DNA of 64,000 nucleotides from Penaeicola halotolerans (GCF_016464625.1 NZ_JAEAGO010000003.1:434001-498000); one strand, 5' to 3'; numbered from the stretch's first letter, positions 48,149 through 58,374 are shown. Translations and numbers: made by a program. Notes: generated by a model not told the origin, from the sequence alone.

Positions 48149-49198
48149 TTACTTCTGAATAATTTTTTCCTGATCCACTATTACCTGCGCCACACCCTTC
48201 AAATCATCAGGAACTTTCTCCATATACTCTGGATTCTGAGATAACCAAGAAGACTGTTTTGCTAACCAAGCTTCATATTCTGCTGGCTCCACTACCTCTA
48301 CTCTATATCTCATTGCAAAGTGCGATCTGCCACAAACTTCCGTACAAGCTATTTCATAAGTGAAATCAGGATTTCCTGTTTCTTCTCTCATTTCAGCCGT
48401 AGTTTTAGTTGGTGTAAACCAAAATCTGGTAGGCATACCGGGTACTGCATCCATCTTTAATCTGAAATGTGGAGCAAATACAGAGTGTAACACATCCCTT
48501 GATCTGATTTTGAACAATACGGGCTTACCTTTAGGAAGTACCATTACGTTTGGCGCTACGAAATCATCTAAAGAAGACTCATCCGTAAGATCCATCCCAA
48601 ATTGATTAGATCCATCAATCAATCTAAAGTCGTAGTCACCGATCTTCTTATCTTCTCCTGGATATCTTACTGCCCAAGCAAATTGATAACCCATGATCTC
48701 TACTTCTTCAGATCCCTCAGGTGCCTTTTCAGTGATATCTACCCAAGCTCTCCACCCAGTAAAGATCAACAAGGCAAGTACAACTGCTGGCACAACAGTC
48801 CAAATCAATTCAAGCTTATTGTTATCAGGATAATAGAGTGCTTTACCATTCTCCTTGTACTGGTATTTGTAACCAAACCAGAAAAGCAAGATGTGAGTAA
48901 TCACAAAGACTATCCCTGTAACAGCCATAGTCGTCCAGAACAAACCATCTGTCACTACCCCATGCTCAGAAGCAACAGGCAGTTGATAGTTGTCAAACTC
49001 TTTGAATGAATACCAAAAGAACAAGAATCCAGTACCTAACAAGAAAATCATCCCTAAAGCAGCATTCCATTTATTGCTGCCTGTAGCTCTCTTCTTATCA
49101 GATCCTTTGACTACACTAACTAGTGATTGTATCCTGAAAATCATCAACAAAATGCTAATGAGCAACAGAACCCCTATACCTATGATAAATCCTAACAT
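48149..49198 (-). CDS. Cytochrome c oxidase subunit II
   Basis: 349 residues. Accepts electrons from the partner complex. Three N-terminal hydrophobic segments (about 2-22, 48-66, 88-112) and a fourth helix near 133-152 (LELIWTVVPAVVLALLIF) precede the periplasmic cupredoxin domain. The CuA site is complete: His in RDVLHSVFAPHFRLKM, and the set C, E, C, H, M in ACTEVCGRSHFAMRY. There is no fused cytochrome c domain, which fits direct electron transfer from the Act complex. The upstream helix of about 45 residues is an extension over the classic subunit. Confidence 0.95.
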   Translation of the reverse strand: MLGFIIGIGVLLLISILLMIFRIQSLVSVVKGSDKKRATGSNKWNAALGMIFLLGTGFLFFWYSFKEFDNYQLPVASEHGVVTDGLFWTTMAVTGIVFVITHILLFWFGYKYQYKENGKALYYPDNNKLELIWTVVPAVVLALLIFTGWRAWVDITEKAPEGSEEVEIMGYQFAWAVRYPGEDKKIGDYDFRLIDGSNQFGMDLTDESSLDDFVAPNVMVLPKGKPVLFKIRSRDVLHSVFAPHFRLKMDAVPGMPTRFWFTPTKTTAEMREETGNPDFTYEIACTEVCGRSHFAMRYRVEVVEPAEYEAWLAKQSSWLSQNPEYMEKVPDDLKGVAQVIVDQEKIIQK

Positions 49199-49226
49199 AT
49201 TATTAAATTATACTTGTCCTTTACTA

Positions 49227-50519
49227 TTAAATATGATGATTATAGCTCTCCTCTAACATCGGGTGATTCTTAGGAACCAAACCATTTTTAGCAAGTGAAG
49301 TGAGAATAACGAATGTAACAATCGCTCCATATACTAAAAGAGAACCAACTTCCATCAAACCAACCCCTCCATTTTCTTTCAGCGTACCAGGTGTCACCAT
49401 CAAGAAGAAATCCATCCAGTGTCCGAAAAGGATAACAGAGCAGACAATCTTTAAGAAGATCGTATGTCTCTTTGAATCTCTTGTCATCAAAACTAAAAAT
49501 GGAAAGAAAAAGTTTAGGATAATATTTATAAAAAATACACCTGCATAATGATCACTTTCCATTCTTTCCACGAAGTAAACCGCCTCTTCAGGGATGTTAG
49601 CATAGTAGATTAGCAGGAACTGTGAAAACCATATATAAGTCCAGAAGATGGAGAAAGCAAATACGAACTTACCTAAATCATGAAGGTGGTTAGCATTGAT
49701 CATTTTCAGGTAACCAGCCTCTCTCAAGAATACTACGATCAAGGTGATAGCTGCAAGCGCAGATACAAACCATGAAGCAAATACATACCATCCAAACATC
49801 GTTGAGAACCAGTGTGTATCAATAGACATCACCCAATCCCAAGCAGATACTGATGAAGATACCGCAAAGAAAACAATAAAGAAAGCCGATACTGATCTGA
49901 TCTTGTACCAATAAGAATTTCCTCCATTAAGGTCTTCAGCAATAGATAAACTTCTCAGTTTTCTAAAGAAAAGTACCCAAACTCCAAAGAAGACAACCAT
50001 TCTTAAGAAATAGAATAGTGGAAAACCTCCCGCCTCTCCTGGCCAGAAGAAAAATGTCTTTTTACCATCTATGATCTTATCATACTCAGGGCTTGTAGTA
50101 TCGTACAGCTCGGCATGAGTCCAGTGGAATATATCATGATTTCCTATCAAAAACACAGCGATCATTGCTAGGCCAGCAAAAGGCAACCAAGAACCAAATG
50201 CTAAAGGCACTCTCAAAAATGGAGTAGACCATCCCGCTTGAGCTGCATACTGTAGTGCAAAAAAGAACACTCCAACTATTGCTATACCTGCAAAATACAC
50301 GTTATTGATCCAAATGTTGGCGATTAACCTTTTTGACCAATGAAATGCATGATGTGCACCGTCTGCTGCTTCATGCTCACCATGTCCTCCTCCAGAAGCA
50401 AAGACAATACCGAGTACCAGCATCACCAATCCTATGATTGCTACGATACCGATCTTTTTCTTAAGAGAGCTTGAGAAATCAAACTTCTCTTCCAGATTGA
50501 AATTAGTTGCTTGTGCCAT
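49227..50519 (-). CDS. actF: Alternative complex III membrane subunit ActF
   Basis: 430 residues with about ten helices. The last of six act genes. ActF is an NrfD-like membrane subunit. The pattern matches: helices around IGIVAIIGLVMLVLGIVFAS, FYFLRMVVFFGVWVLFFRKL and FVFAFSIFWTYIWFSQFLLI, with short soluble loops and ending with LTSLAKNGLVPKNHPMLEES. Adjacent to actE by 3 bases. Confidence 0.93.
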   Translation of the reverse strand: MAQATNFNLEEKFDFSSSLKKKIGIVAIIGLVMLVLGIVFASGGGHGEHEAADGAHHAFHWSKRLIANIWINNVYFAGIAIVGVFFFALQYAAQAGWSTPFLRVPLAFGSWLPFAGLAMIAVFLIGNHDIFHWTHAELYDTTSPEYDKIIDGKKTFFFWPGEAGGFPLFYFLRMVVFFGVWVLFFRKLRSLSIAEDLNGGNSYWYKIRSVSAFFIVFFAVSSSVSAWDWVMSIDTHWFSTMFGWYVFASWFVSALAAITLIVVFLREAGYLKMINANHLHDLGKFVFAFSIFWTYIWFSQFLLIYYANIPEEAVYFVERMESDHYAGVFFINIILNFFFPFLVLMTRDSKRHTIFLKIVCSVILFGHWMDFFLMVTPGTLKENGGVGLMEVGSLLVYGAIVTFVILTSLAKNGLVPKNHPMLEESYNHHI

Positions 50520-50522
50520 TAC

Positions 50523-51164
50523 TTATTTAGTCTGAAGTTGTTTAACATAATGAACAATTTTCCATCTATTCTCTGGGGTGATTTGAGAACCATGGGCTCC
50601 CATTCTTCCTTTTCCTTGAGTGATCACATGGAAAATATGACCTTCGGTGATGTTAATATATGCGCCACCTTTGAAGTTAGCCACACCACCTATCACTTGA
50701 CCTACTGAACCATTGCCATCTCCTGCATCACCATGACATGGCGCGCAGTATGAAGTATAAAGCTTCATACCCTCAGCAAGTACTTGCTCCGTTGGTTCGA
50801 TTGGGCTTTTTACTACTCTAGCGGCATACTCTAAGCTGTCCATAGGGATTCTGTATGGAAGGTATCCATTAGCAGTTCTTTGAACAGTGTTAGGAGCTGG
50901 CTCTCTCATGTTCATGCCATGAGGATTGTTATCATTTGAATTGTAGAATTCACCAAGACCATCTTCTCTATTTGACAACCACTTACCTGCTTCCTTATCT
51001 CTAGTTTGAGATAGTGGCTCATAAGCAATAGAATGATACATCTGAGGAGCGTATTCTACCCCTGGGTTATCTCCATCAGCAGAACAGCTAGTAAGTGCTG
51101 CTAAGCCTAGTGTGGAAAGTAACAATGTATATTTAGTTATAGACCTCATATTTCCAATATTCAT
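50523..51164 (-). CDS. actE: Alternative complex III cytochrome c subunit ActE
   Basis: 213 residues. A lipoprotein signal (LLLSTLGLAALTSCSADG) puts it on the outer face of the inner membrane. One heme c site CAPCH (about residue 141), with a late axial Met in GRMGAHGSQITPE. ActE is the monoheme cytochrome that takes electrons from ActA. The start is at 51164; the internal ATG at 51149 is an alternative. Two bases follow the actD stop. Confidence 0.94.
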   Translation of the reverse strand: MNIGNMRSITKYTLLLSTLGLAALTSCSADGDNPGVEYAPQMYHSIAYEPLSQTRDKEAGKWLSNREDGLGEFYNSNDNNPHGMNMREPAPNTVQRTANGYLPYRIPMDSLEYAARVVKSPIEPTEQVLAEGMKLYTSYCAPCHGDAGDGNGSVGQVIGGVANFKGGAYINITEGHIFHVITQGKGRMGAHGSQITPENRWKIVHYVKQLQTK

Positions 51165-51166
51165 GC

Positions 51167-51694
51167 TTATTCGAAACTTTTGTTATTTACCTCTGATGCA
51201 CCTGAAGATTTCAATACTTCCTTGATTTTATCTTCTGCACCGTCATTGTAAGCTAGATCGATAGCCATGATATGCTTATCATCTGTGCTTCTAAGGTCGA
51301 AAATTCTTGGAATCTTATAGGGTTTCAAATCGCTAGACACCATAAAAACAGCCACCATTCCAAGTGCCGCTAATAATACTGTCAATTCAAAACCTACAGG
51401 AACCATAGTCGGGAAGTTACCGAAATCCTTACCACCAATGATCATAGGCCAATCCCACTTCATCATGTAAAACTGCATCAATAGTGCTAAAGTAGTTCCT
51501 AGCATACCAAAAAGAAAAGCAGCAATCGGAAGTCTAGATCTTCTATATCCGAGTACTTCATCTAGTCCGTGAACAGGAAATGGAGAGTAAACCTCATGTA
51601 TTTTCACACCTGAGCTTCTTACCTCTTTTACTGCATTTAATAGGACATCCTCATCATCAAATACTCCGAGGACAAAGTTCTTATCTCTTTCCAT
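51167..51694 (-). CDS. actD: Alternative complex III subunit ActD
   Basis: 175 residues, DUF3341 family. A small soluble ferredoxin-like N-terminal domain (VLGVFDDEDVLLNAVKEVRS), with the turn VHGLDEVLGYRRSRLPI, is followed by two helices (about 55-80 and 95-120). It binds at the periphery of ActC and ActF. One base separates it from actC. Confidence 0.93.
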   Translation of the reverse strand: MERDKNFVLGVFDDEDVLLNAVKEVRSSGVKIHEVYSPFPVHGLDEVLGYRRSRLPIAAFLFGMLGTTLALLMQFYMMKWDWPMIIGGKDFGNFPTMVPVGFELTVLLAALGMVAVFMVSSDLKPYKIPRIFDLRSTDDKHIMAIDLAYNDGAEDKIKEVLKSSGASEVNNKSFE

Positions 51695-51695
51695 A

Positions 51696-53060
51696 TTACT
51701 TGTTAACTTTTTCAGATGAAGACTTTAGTACAGATTTCACTTCGGCCATGTTGATCACTGGGAAGAACTTGGCAAAAAGGAAGAATAAAGTGAAGAATAA
51801 ACCAAATGTGAAGAGGTAAACACCCACATCATACATGGTCGGGTAGAACATAGCCCAGCTAGACGGTAAGTAATCTCTGTGAAGCGATGTCACGATAATC
51901 ACAAAACGCTCGAACCACATACCGATATTTACTACAATAGATAGGATAAATGTAGCTACGATACTTGTTCTGATCTTCTTAAACCAGAATAGCTGTGGAG
52001 AAATCACGTTACAAGTCATCATAGACCAGTAAGCCCACCAGTAAGGACCTGTAGCTCTATTGATAAAGGCATACTGCTCAGCAGCTACACCTGAATACCA
52101 AGCGATGAAAAATTCTGTGATATAAGCAATACCCACAATTGAACCAGTGATGATAATGACAATATTCATCAACTCGATATGTGTCATAGTCACGTAGTCT
52201 TCGAGTTTGTACACTTTTCTAGTAATGATCATCAAAGTCAATACCATGGCAAAACCAGAGAAAATCGCCCCTGCAACGAAGTATGGAGGGAAGATAGTAG
52301 TGTGCCATCCAGGTATCACTGATGTAGCAAAGTCAAAAGATACGATCGTGTGTACAGAAAGTACAAGAGGTGTAGCCAAACCTGCAAGGATCAAAGAAAC
52401 TGTCTCGTATCTCATCCAAGTTTTAGCAGCGCCATCCCATCCGAAGCTCAACGCACCGTAGATAACTTTTCTCAAGCCTTTTGCTCTATCCCTGATAGTA
52501 GCAAAATCTGGGATCAAACCAATGTACCAGAAAACAAGAGAAACAGTAAAGTATGTAGAAATCGCAAATACGTCCCAAAGAAGTGGTGAGTTGAAGTTCA
52601 CCCAAAGTGAGCCGTAAGTATTTGGAAGTGGCAATGCCCAATAAGCACCTAACCATGGACGTCCCATGTGTATGATAGGAAACTGAGCCGCACAGATAAC
52701 GGCAAAGATGGTCATAGCTTCAGCAGCTCTGTTGATAGATGTTCTCCACTTTTGTCTGAAAAGTAAAAGTACTGCAGAGATCAATGTACCAGCGTGACCG
52801 ATACCAACCCACCATACGAAGTTGGTGATATCCCAAGCCCAGCCTACAGTTTTATTGAGACCCCACATACCTATACCTTCCCAAAGTGTCGCTACCAATG
52901 CTAATGCACCGATAGTCAATACGCCAAGAGAAACAGCTACAGCTAGAAGCCAGCCTTTGGTTGGTTTACCCTCTACGTGTCTGGCGATGTCATTAGTGAC
53001 ATCTTTGATGGTTTTCCCACCAGTTACTAAGGGTTCTCTTACGGATGAAGTAACCTGCAT
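51696..53060 (-). CDS. actC: Alternative complex III membrane subunit ActC (NrfD/PsrC family)
   Basis: 454 residues, ten helices. This is the quinol-oxidising membrane part. Signatures include [20 protein letters not shown] with the conserved His, [18 protein letters not shown] and [20 protein letters not shown]. Preceded by actB, 20 bases away. Confidence 0.96.
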   Translation of the reverse strand: MQVTSSVREPLVTGGKTIKDVTNDIARHVEGKPTKGWLLAVAVSLGVLTIGALALVATLWEGIGMWGLNKTVGWAWDITNFVWWVGIGHAGTLISAVLLLFRQKWRTSINRAAEAMTIFAVICAAQFPIIHMGRPWLGAYWALPLPNTYGSLWVNFNSPLLWDVFAISTYFTVSLVFWYIGLIPDFATIRDRAKGLRKVIYGALSFGWDGAAKTWMRYETVSLILAGLATPLVLSVHTIVSFDFATSVIPGWHTTIFPPYFVAGAIFSGFAMVLTLMIITRKVYKLEDYVTMTHIELMNIVIIITGSIVGIAYITEFFIAWYSGVAAEQYAFINRATGPYWWAYWSMMTCNVISPQLFWFKKIRTSIVATFILSIVVNIGMWFERFVIIVTSLHRDYLPSSWAMFYPTMYDVGVYLFTFGLFFTLFFLFAKFFPVINMAEVKSVLKSSSEKVNK

Positions 53061-53080
53061 ATCTTAATTGTTTGTAATGA

Positions 53081-56000
53081 TTAAGCCTTATTTTCTACGT
53101 CCTTGTTTCTGATCTTAGTGAAGTACCAAACGTTTGGAGCAACATTGATTTCCTCCAGTACGTGATAAGCTCTTTCTTCATTCACTACTTTCTCTTCACC
53201 CTCTTCTTTGAGTTGAAGCATCTTAGTGATTCTGCTGTTTGGATCATTCATATCACCAAATACAATAGCATCTGAAGGACAAGCCGTAGCACAAGCCACA
53301 TCTACATCACCATCTTTCATTGGTCTAGCCTCACGCTTAGCAGTTAATTTACCAGCTTGGATTCTCTGTACACACATGGTACATTTCTCCATCACACCTC
53401 TTGCTCTCACTGTTACGTCAGGGTTCAACACCATTTTACCTAGGTCATTGTTCATAGATAGGTTAGTGTCAAACTGCTTATTATCGTGATACTTAAACCA
53501 GTTAAATCTTCTTACTTTGTAAGGACAGTTGTTAGCACAATATCTAGTACCGATACATCTGTTATAAGTCATTTGGTTGAGACCTTCAGATGAGTGCGTA
53601 GTAGCCGCTACTGGACATACTGTCTCACAAGGAGCGTTGTTACAGTGCTGACACATCATCGGCTGGAATGTTACCTCTGGGTTCTCCGCAGCTACTTCCA
53701 TAGCAGTAAGATCACCAGCAGGTGCATCAGAACTGTAATATCTATCAATTCTGATCCAAGCCATTTCTCTTCTATTGAGGACTTCATCTCTGCCAACTAC
53801 CGCAACGTTGTTTTCAACTTGACAAGCAATGGTACAAGCTCCACAGCCCACACATGAGTTCATATCTATTGCTAGACCCCAGTGATGCTGACTGTATTGA
53901 TGTCCTTTCCAAAGTGATATTTTCGAAGGCTTTTTAAAACCTTCAGAAGTATAGATTTCTGGATGCTCTCTTCCAGCACTAGCATCTTCTTTATATTTAG
54001 CTAATACAGACTCCTGTACTACGTTCGTCCTACCCATGTAGGTCTGATGAGTCTGTGTCTGAGCTATTCTATATTTAGTAGAAGTCAACTCTACATTGAC
54101 CCCTGAAGTGATGCTATAATTAGCAAAACCATTGGCTACTGCTACTAACGGGAAGGCATTCATACCAACGCCATTGGCGACTTTACCAGCTTTAGTACGT
54201 CCGTATCCTACTGCTAGACCAATCGTGCCGTAAGCCTGACCTGGCTGAACCAATGCAGGTCCTTCTAGTGTCTTACCATTTACAGTTACCTTGATGACAG
54301 TGGTCTCACCTTCTACCATCTTGATACCATTCTCATTAGCCCACTTTTGTGATACAGTGAAATAGTTGTCCCAAGTAGCTTTGGTGATAGGATCAGACAT
54401 CTCTTGTAGCCAAGGGTTATTAGCTTGAGACCCGTTTCCTAGACCGATCTTTTCGTAAAGCACGATCTCTACATCTTTACTATCAGCCTTATAAGTTTTA
54501 CCTATTTGCGAAGCACATACAGGGAGATTTCCTCCAAAAGAAACACTTTCCGCAGCTGGAGTAGCTGTAGTAAATACACCATCAAAAAGTGCTTTATCCC
54601 AGAACATATTGAAATCACCTGTCTCACTTTGCTTAGTGAAATAGTTGGCTTTCCAATTGGCTCTTAAGAAATCATAGTATGAAGACGAATCCTCAGCCCA
54701 TGTCAAGAAAGATTCTCCAGCATGACGAGTATCAAATAGTGGAGTAATCGTAGGCTGAGCTAGACTGTAGTGTCCTTCTTTTGGATTAGCGTCATTCCAT
54801 GACTCTAGGAAATGATGGTCTGGTGCTACAAACTGAACTAGAGAAGTCGTCTCATCCATTCTGTCTGAAGTGGATACTGTCAAACCAATCTTAGAAATAG
54901 CATCTGCTAAATCCGCTCCATTAGCATGGTTATAAACTGGGTTAGCATTGAAGAAAATAGCTGCTGCTACTCTTCCAGCCTTAGCATCTGCTATGAACTG
55001 TGTCATGGCAGCATCATTACCCTGTCTGAAGTTCACAGGTGCTGACAAGTTGATTGTCTTACTATAGCTTCCTATTAGGCTGTTGATGGCATTTACTACT
55101 ACTTGTACATAAGGGTCATTTGATGAAGCTACTACGAGACCAGCTCCTGGATTTGCCCAAAGTTCATTGGCAGCTTTAGTCAAGAATGGCACATCAAGTT
55201 TAGCAACACTCATAGTAGCTGCACCTGCCTTAGCTGCTAATAGATTATATAAGTTAGCGATCACTAGACCTTCTTGTGAAGGTTTGATCGGTGTTCTGTA
55301 GTCTGCATTAGCTCCAGTCAATGAGAAATTGCTCTCAAACTGGAAGTGTCTTGACATCTCTGGCTTCTCCTTAGAGATTTTTCTTGTCTTACCATACTGC
55401 TTGGTAAACTCAATTGGAGAAATCCATGTACCTAGAAAATCTGCACCAAAACCAACAATCACCTTAGCATTGTCAAAGTGATATGAAGGAATTACAGCCT
55501 TTCCAAATGCCCAATCATTAGCTTGAACCATACCGTTTGAAGAAGTAGGATCATAGGCTACGTGAACTGCATTAGGATATTTTGATGTGAAGTTTTTGAT
55601 AGCCTCTTTAGTGGTTGGGCTCAAAACAGTATTAGAAACAATTCTGATAGCACCACCAGTGAGTGCAATACTCTTTAATTTAGCAATTACCTGCTTGTCC
55701 AACTCTTCCCAAGAAGCACCTTTGCCTCCAATGTATGGATTAGTCAGTCTTTCTTTGTCATAAAGAGAAAGTACAGAAGCTTCTACTTGAGCATTTGTAC
55801 CTCCTTGAGTGATCGGAGAAAGTTTATTGCCATCTATTTTGATAGGACGACCTTCGCGCGTCTTTACTACTATCGATGCATAATCTCCACCATTAATATA
55901 AGTAGATGCATAGTAGTTAGGAATAGAAGGGTTGATATCTACAGGCTTGTTGAGATATGGAATAGCATTTTTGATAGGCGTTTCGCAAGCCGCTAGTGAT

Positions 56001-56176
56001 GCAGCAGCTACTCCAAAACCCATCAACTTCAAGAAGTCTCTTCTAGAGCTTCCAGAAGCCTCTTCATTTTCTAGAGGCAATGCTTCAGGAAATTCTTTGT
56101 CAGCGTGCTTAACAAACTCAGGATCATTTGTGAGTTGCTCTACGCCTTTCCAATATATCTTTTGATTCTCTTTCAT
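53081..56176 (-). CDS. actB: Alternative complex III iron-sulfur subunit ActB
   Basis: 1031 residues. A twin-arginine motif SSRRDFLKLMGFG (about 42-54) followed by a Cys in SLAACE gives Tat export with possible lipidation. The first 740 residues resemble the molybdopterin-oxidoreductase fold, though no cofactor is bound in known ActB. The last 290 residues carry four Fe-S clusters: CVGCGACTIACQVENN, CQHCNNAPCETVCPVAAT, CIGTRYCANNCPYKV, and CTMCVQRI with CATACPSDA. Part of quinol oxidation by Act. The gene is in the expected order between actA and actC. Confidence 0.97.
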   Translation of the reverse strand: MKENQKIYWKGVEQLTNDPEFVKHADKEFPEALPLENEEASGSSRRDFLKLMGFGVAAASLAACETPIKNAIPYLNKPVDINPSIPNYYASTYINGGDYASIVVKTREGRPIKIDGNKLSPITQGGTNAQVEASVLSLYDKERLTNPYIGGKGASWEELDKQVIAKLKSIALTGGAIRIVSNTVLSPTTKEAIKNFTSKYPNAVHVAYDPTSSNGMVQANDWAFGKAVIPSYHFDNAKVIVGFGADFLGTWISPIEFTKQYGKTRKISKEKPEMSRHFQFESNFSLTGANADYRTPIKPSQEGLVIANLYNLLAAKAGAATMSVAKLDVPFLTKAANELWANPGAGLVVASSNDPYVQVVVNAINSLIGSYSKTINLSAPVNFRQGNDAAMTQFIADAKAGRVAAAIFFNANPVYNHANGADLADAISKIGLTVSTSDRMDETTSLVQFVAPDHHFLESWNDANPKEGHYSLAQPTITPLFDTRHAGESFLTWAEDSSSYYDFLRANWKANYFTKQSETGDFNMFWDKALFDGVFTTATPAAESVSFGGNLPVCASQIGKTYKADSKDVEIVLYEKIGLGNGSQANNPWLQEMSDPITKATWDNYFTVSQKWANENGIKMVEGETTVIKVTVNGKTLEGPALVQPGQAYGTIGLAVGYGRTKAGKVANGVGMNAFPLVAVANGFANYSITSGVNVELTSTKYRIAQTQTHQTYMGRTNVVQESVLAKYKEDASAGREHPEIYTSEGFKKPSKISLWKGHQYSQHHWGLAIDMNSCVGCGACTIACQVENNVAVVGRDEVLNRREMAWIRIDRYYSSDAPAGDLTAMEVAAENPEVTFQPMMCQHCNNAPCETVCPVAATTHSSEGLNQMTYNRCIGTRYCANNCPYKVRRFNWFKYHDNKQFDTNLSMNNDLGKMVLNPDVTVRARGVMEKCTMCVQRIQAGKLTAKREARPMKDGDVDVACATACPSDAIVFGDMNDPNSRITKMLQLKEEGEEKVVNEERAYHVLEEINVAPNVWYFTKIRNKDVENKA

Positions 56177-56214
56177 ATTATATTAAGGAGAAGATGTTTC
56201 TAATTAATTGATTA

Positions 56215-57474
56215 TTAATAGTGACATTTAGCACACTCTAGACCACCGATATCAGCTACTTTCATAGCGTTGCCATCACCGTGTAGTTTGACTAGATTAT
56301 CATAGTATGCGTTTCCAGCTGTATTGACATCAGTTGTTCTATGACAGTCAATACACCATCCCATTGTCAGCGGACTGTGCTGTGCAACTACCTCCATTTC
56401 CTGGATTTGTCCGTGACATGTCTGGCATTCTACACCACCTACTTTGACGTGCTGAGAGTGGTTGAAATACGCCAAGTCTGGCAAATTGTGAATTCTCACC
56501 CACTCGATAGGCTCATTGTTTTCTACAGCATCATAGATTTTCTTGATTTCTGGAGAAAAACCTTCTGCACCACCTACGTTTTTGATATGTTGGTGACAGT
56601 TCATACAGATATTTGCAGATGGGATGTTAGCAGACTTTCCTATTTCAACGCCTGTGTGGCAGTATTGACAGTCGATACCGTACTGACCAGCGTGCAGTTG
56701 GTGAGAGAATGCAATCGGCTGAGCAGGAGCGTATCCTTGTTGAATACCGATAGAGTAAAGACCATCAATTGCTGTTTTAGCGATCAAGGCAACCACGATG
56801 GCAGTCACTATGAGGATGAAACCCTCACTCTTGAAAACTTTCTTAAGATCAGTTTTTTGATTGATGTACTCCTTCTCGTCTTCGTCTAAGTCCTTTTTAT
56901 CATTTAAGAATTTAGTCAAAACAGAAATGATAAGACCTAGTACGATCAAGATGAGTAATAAAACAACTACTAGCACAACTAAGATGACAGTCAAGTACTC
57001 GCTAGGCATAGAAGAATCCCCAGACTGCGCAGCTCCACCATCTGTAGCAGCTCCATCAGCATCAGCTTTATCTCCGCCTTTATCACCATTTTCGATGTAA
57101 GCGAGTAACTGCATGATTTCTTCATCAGCTAAAAACTCGTGAGGAGGCATTACTGTGCCACCATACTCTTGGAAGAGTGCTTTAGCATCTGCATCCGTTG
57201 CGATTAACTTTGAGGAGTTCTTGATAAATGATTTGATCCAAGGAAGCTCTCTTCTTCCTGTTACACCTCTAAGTGCTGGGCCAGTGTACTTCTGATCTAA
57301 CTTGTGACACTGAGCACAGTTAGCACCAAAAAGACTTTTACCAGCAGCGATGGATGCTTCATCACTTGGGATATCCTGCGCCTGCACTGGTGAGCTAAAT
57401 GCCACCAAAGCTAGCATCGCTACAAAGAAGCCTGCGATTACATGAACTTTAGTCAACGAGCGTTTAATAGACAT
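56215..57474 (-). CDS. actA: Alternative complex III multiheme cytochrome subunit ActA, with fused cytochrome c domain
   Basis: 419 residues. Signal peptide (residues about 1-32), then a class I cytochrome c domain with CAQCH (about residue 53) and a late TVMPPHEF region; a low-complexity acidic linker; two membrane helices (about 165-192 and 220-240); and a C-terminal multiheme domain with CQYCH, CMNCH, CQTCH, CIDCH and CAKCH. That gives six CxxCH sites. The Rhodothermus ActA is pentaheme, so the N-terminal monoheme domain is an addition. It is the first gene of the operon. It passes electrons to ActE or directly to the oxidase. Confidence 0.95.
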   Translation of the reverse strand: MSIKRSLTKVHVIAGFFVAMLALVAFSSPVQAQDIPSDEASIAAGKSLFGANCAQCHKLDQKYTGPALRGVTGRRELPWIKSFIKNSSKLIATDADAKALFQEYGGTVMPPHEFLADEEIMQLLAYIENGDKGGDKADADGAATDGGAAQSGDSSMPSEYLTVILVVLVVVLLLILIVLGLIISVLTKFLNDKKDLDEDEKEYINQKTDLKKVFKSEGFILIVTAIVVALIAKTAIDGLYSIGIQQGYAPAQPIAFSHQLHAGQYGIDCQYCHTGVEIGKSANIPSANICMNCHQHIKNVGGAEGFSPEIKKIYDAVENNEPIEWVRIHNLPDLAYFNHSQHVKVGGVECQTCHGQIQEMEVVAQHSPLTMGWCIDCHRTTDVNTAGNAYYDNLVKLHGDGNAMKVADIGGLECAKCHY

Positions 57475-57520
57475 ATTTATTACTCTTTAGGTATTTTTTA
57501 TGCGTTTTTTATAAACTCCA

Positions 57521-57551
57521 CAAATGTACTATAGGACTTCCTTTTTTCAAA
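57521..57551 (-). promoter_or_regulatory. Promoter of the act-cox operon
   Basis: On the minus strand TTTG (57551-57548), a 19-base spacer and TACATTTG (57528-57521) match the Bacteroidota consensus exactly. It lies 47 bases upstream of the actA ATG. Confidence 0.88.
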
Positions 57552-57987
57552 CAAATAAGTACAGTTAGCGACACAATGAGGAAATGCTAACTATTCGATA
57601 CTATCATTTGAATATCAGACACTTAAGCGTTGTTTAATTAAGGGGTCTTATAATTTAGAATTTGTATAAATAATAAGTTGAATTGCTTTCAGATCTCAAC
57701 TGATGTCCATATTATAGCGAAAAGTCTAAGTAGAATGTTTGGTCTCACACGAACAAATAGGCTATGTTTTAATAAAATTTGGATAAATCTTTATAATACA
57801 AAATAATCACCTATAGAAACCCCATTTAGCTGCATTGATTAAAAAAGATCCTTTCACTTAACCCATTATCAGAGTAGGGCATATGCTAAAATGACTGTAA
57901 CAATTAGGTATAAAGCTTATCAAAATGCTAGGATTTAACTCACAGTGAAACTTCTTCTAACGCGAGTCTACGCTACCGAAAATGATT
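57552..57987. other. Intergenic region without visible gene
   Basis: AT-rich, no start-stop reading frame of note and no recognisable RNA. No repeat or hairpin stands out, apart from the tRNA-derived copy that begins at its end. Confidence 0.5.
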
Positions 57988-58043
57988 GAAACAAAAAAAA
58001 ACCAAACATTGCTGCTTGGGTTTGCTGAGGTCGAGAGCGGATT
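57988..58043 (-). repeat. Partial duplicate of tRNA-Cys 3' end and terminator
   Basis: This 56-base stretch matches 58154-58207 with only a few changes and a two-base length difference. It contains a copy of the terminator hairpin and the last 16 bases of tRNA-Cys, then diverges at GCGGATT. The two copies lie 166 bases apart in the same direction. It is a truncated tRNA copy and not a gene. Confidence 0.9.
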
Positions 58044-58153
58044 GCTCGTATCCACTTTAGTTTTGAAATGTACTCGCGAAGCTTCAAAAATCTTAATGAT
58101 TTTCTCGCTTTCGAACCGAGCGGTTCTCATCCGCCCAGCTGCATGAAGTGAGT

Positions 58154-58191
58154 GAAACAAAAAACCCAAACATTACTGCTTGGGTTTGCTG
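58154..58191 (-). terminator. Terminator of tRNA-Cys
   Basis: On the minus strand AAACCCAA pairs with TTTGGGTTT across a short loop, followed by a T tract. It starts a few bases after the tRNA 3' end. Confidence 0.85.
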
Positions 58192-58262
58192 AGGTCGAGA
58201 GCGGATTCGAACCGCTGTAGAAGGTTTTGCAGACCTCTGCCTAGCCACTCGGCCACTCGACC
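58192..58262 (-). tRNA. tRNA-Cys (anticodon GCA)
   Basis: 71 bases. The acceptor stem GGTCGAG pairs with CTCGACC; the anticodon loop holds CTGCAAA, giving GCA; the TTCGAAT T-loop is standard; the discriminator base is U73, the identity element for tRNA-Cys. The CCA end is not encoded. It lies between the rpsA terminator and the partial tRNA copy. Confidence 0.96.
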
Positions 58263-58374
58263 AATCGTTGATTGGACTGCAAATGTAAGGACATTGCAGA
58301 TACATTACAAAGCTCTAAGACTAAATTTAGTTCAACGGCAACTAATATTTTGATTGCTATTTTGATGAAAACGA

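Noticed and set aside
57957-58305. Minus-strand frames over the tRNA-Cys region
   Set aside because: They run across the tRNA and its partial copy; not protein genes.
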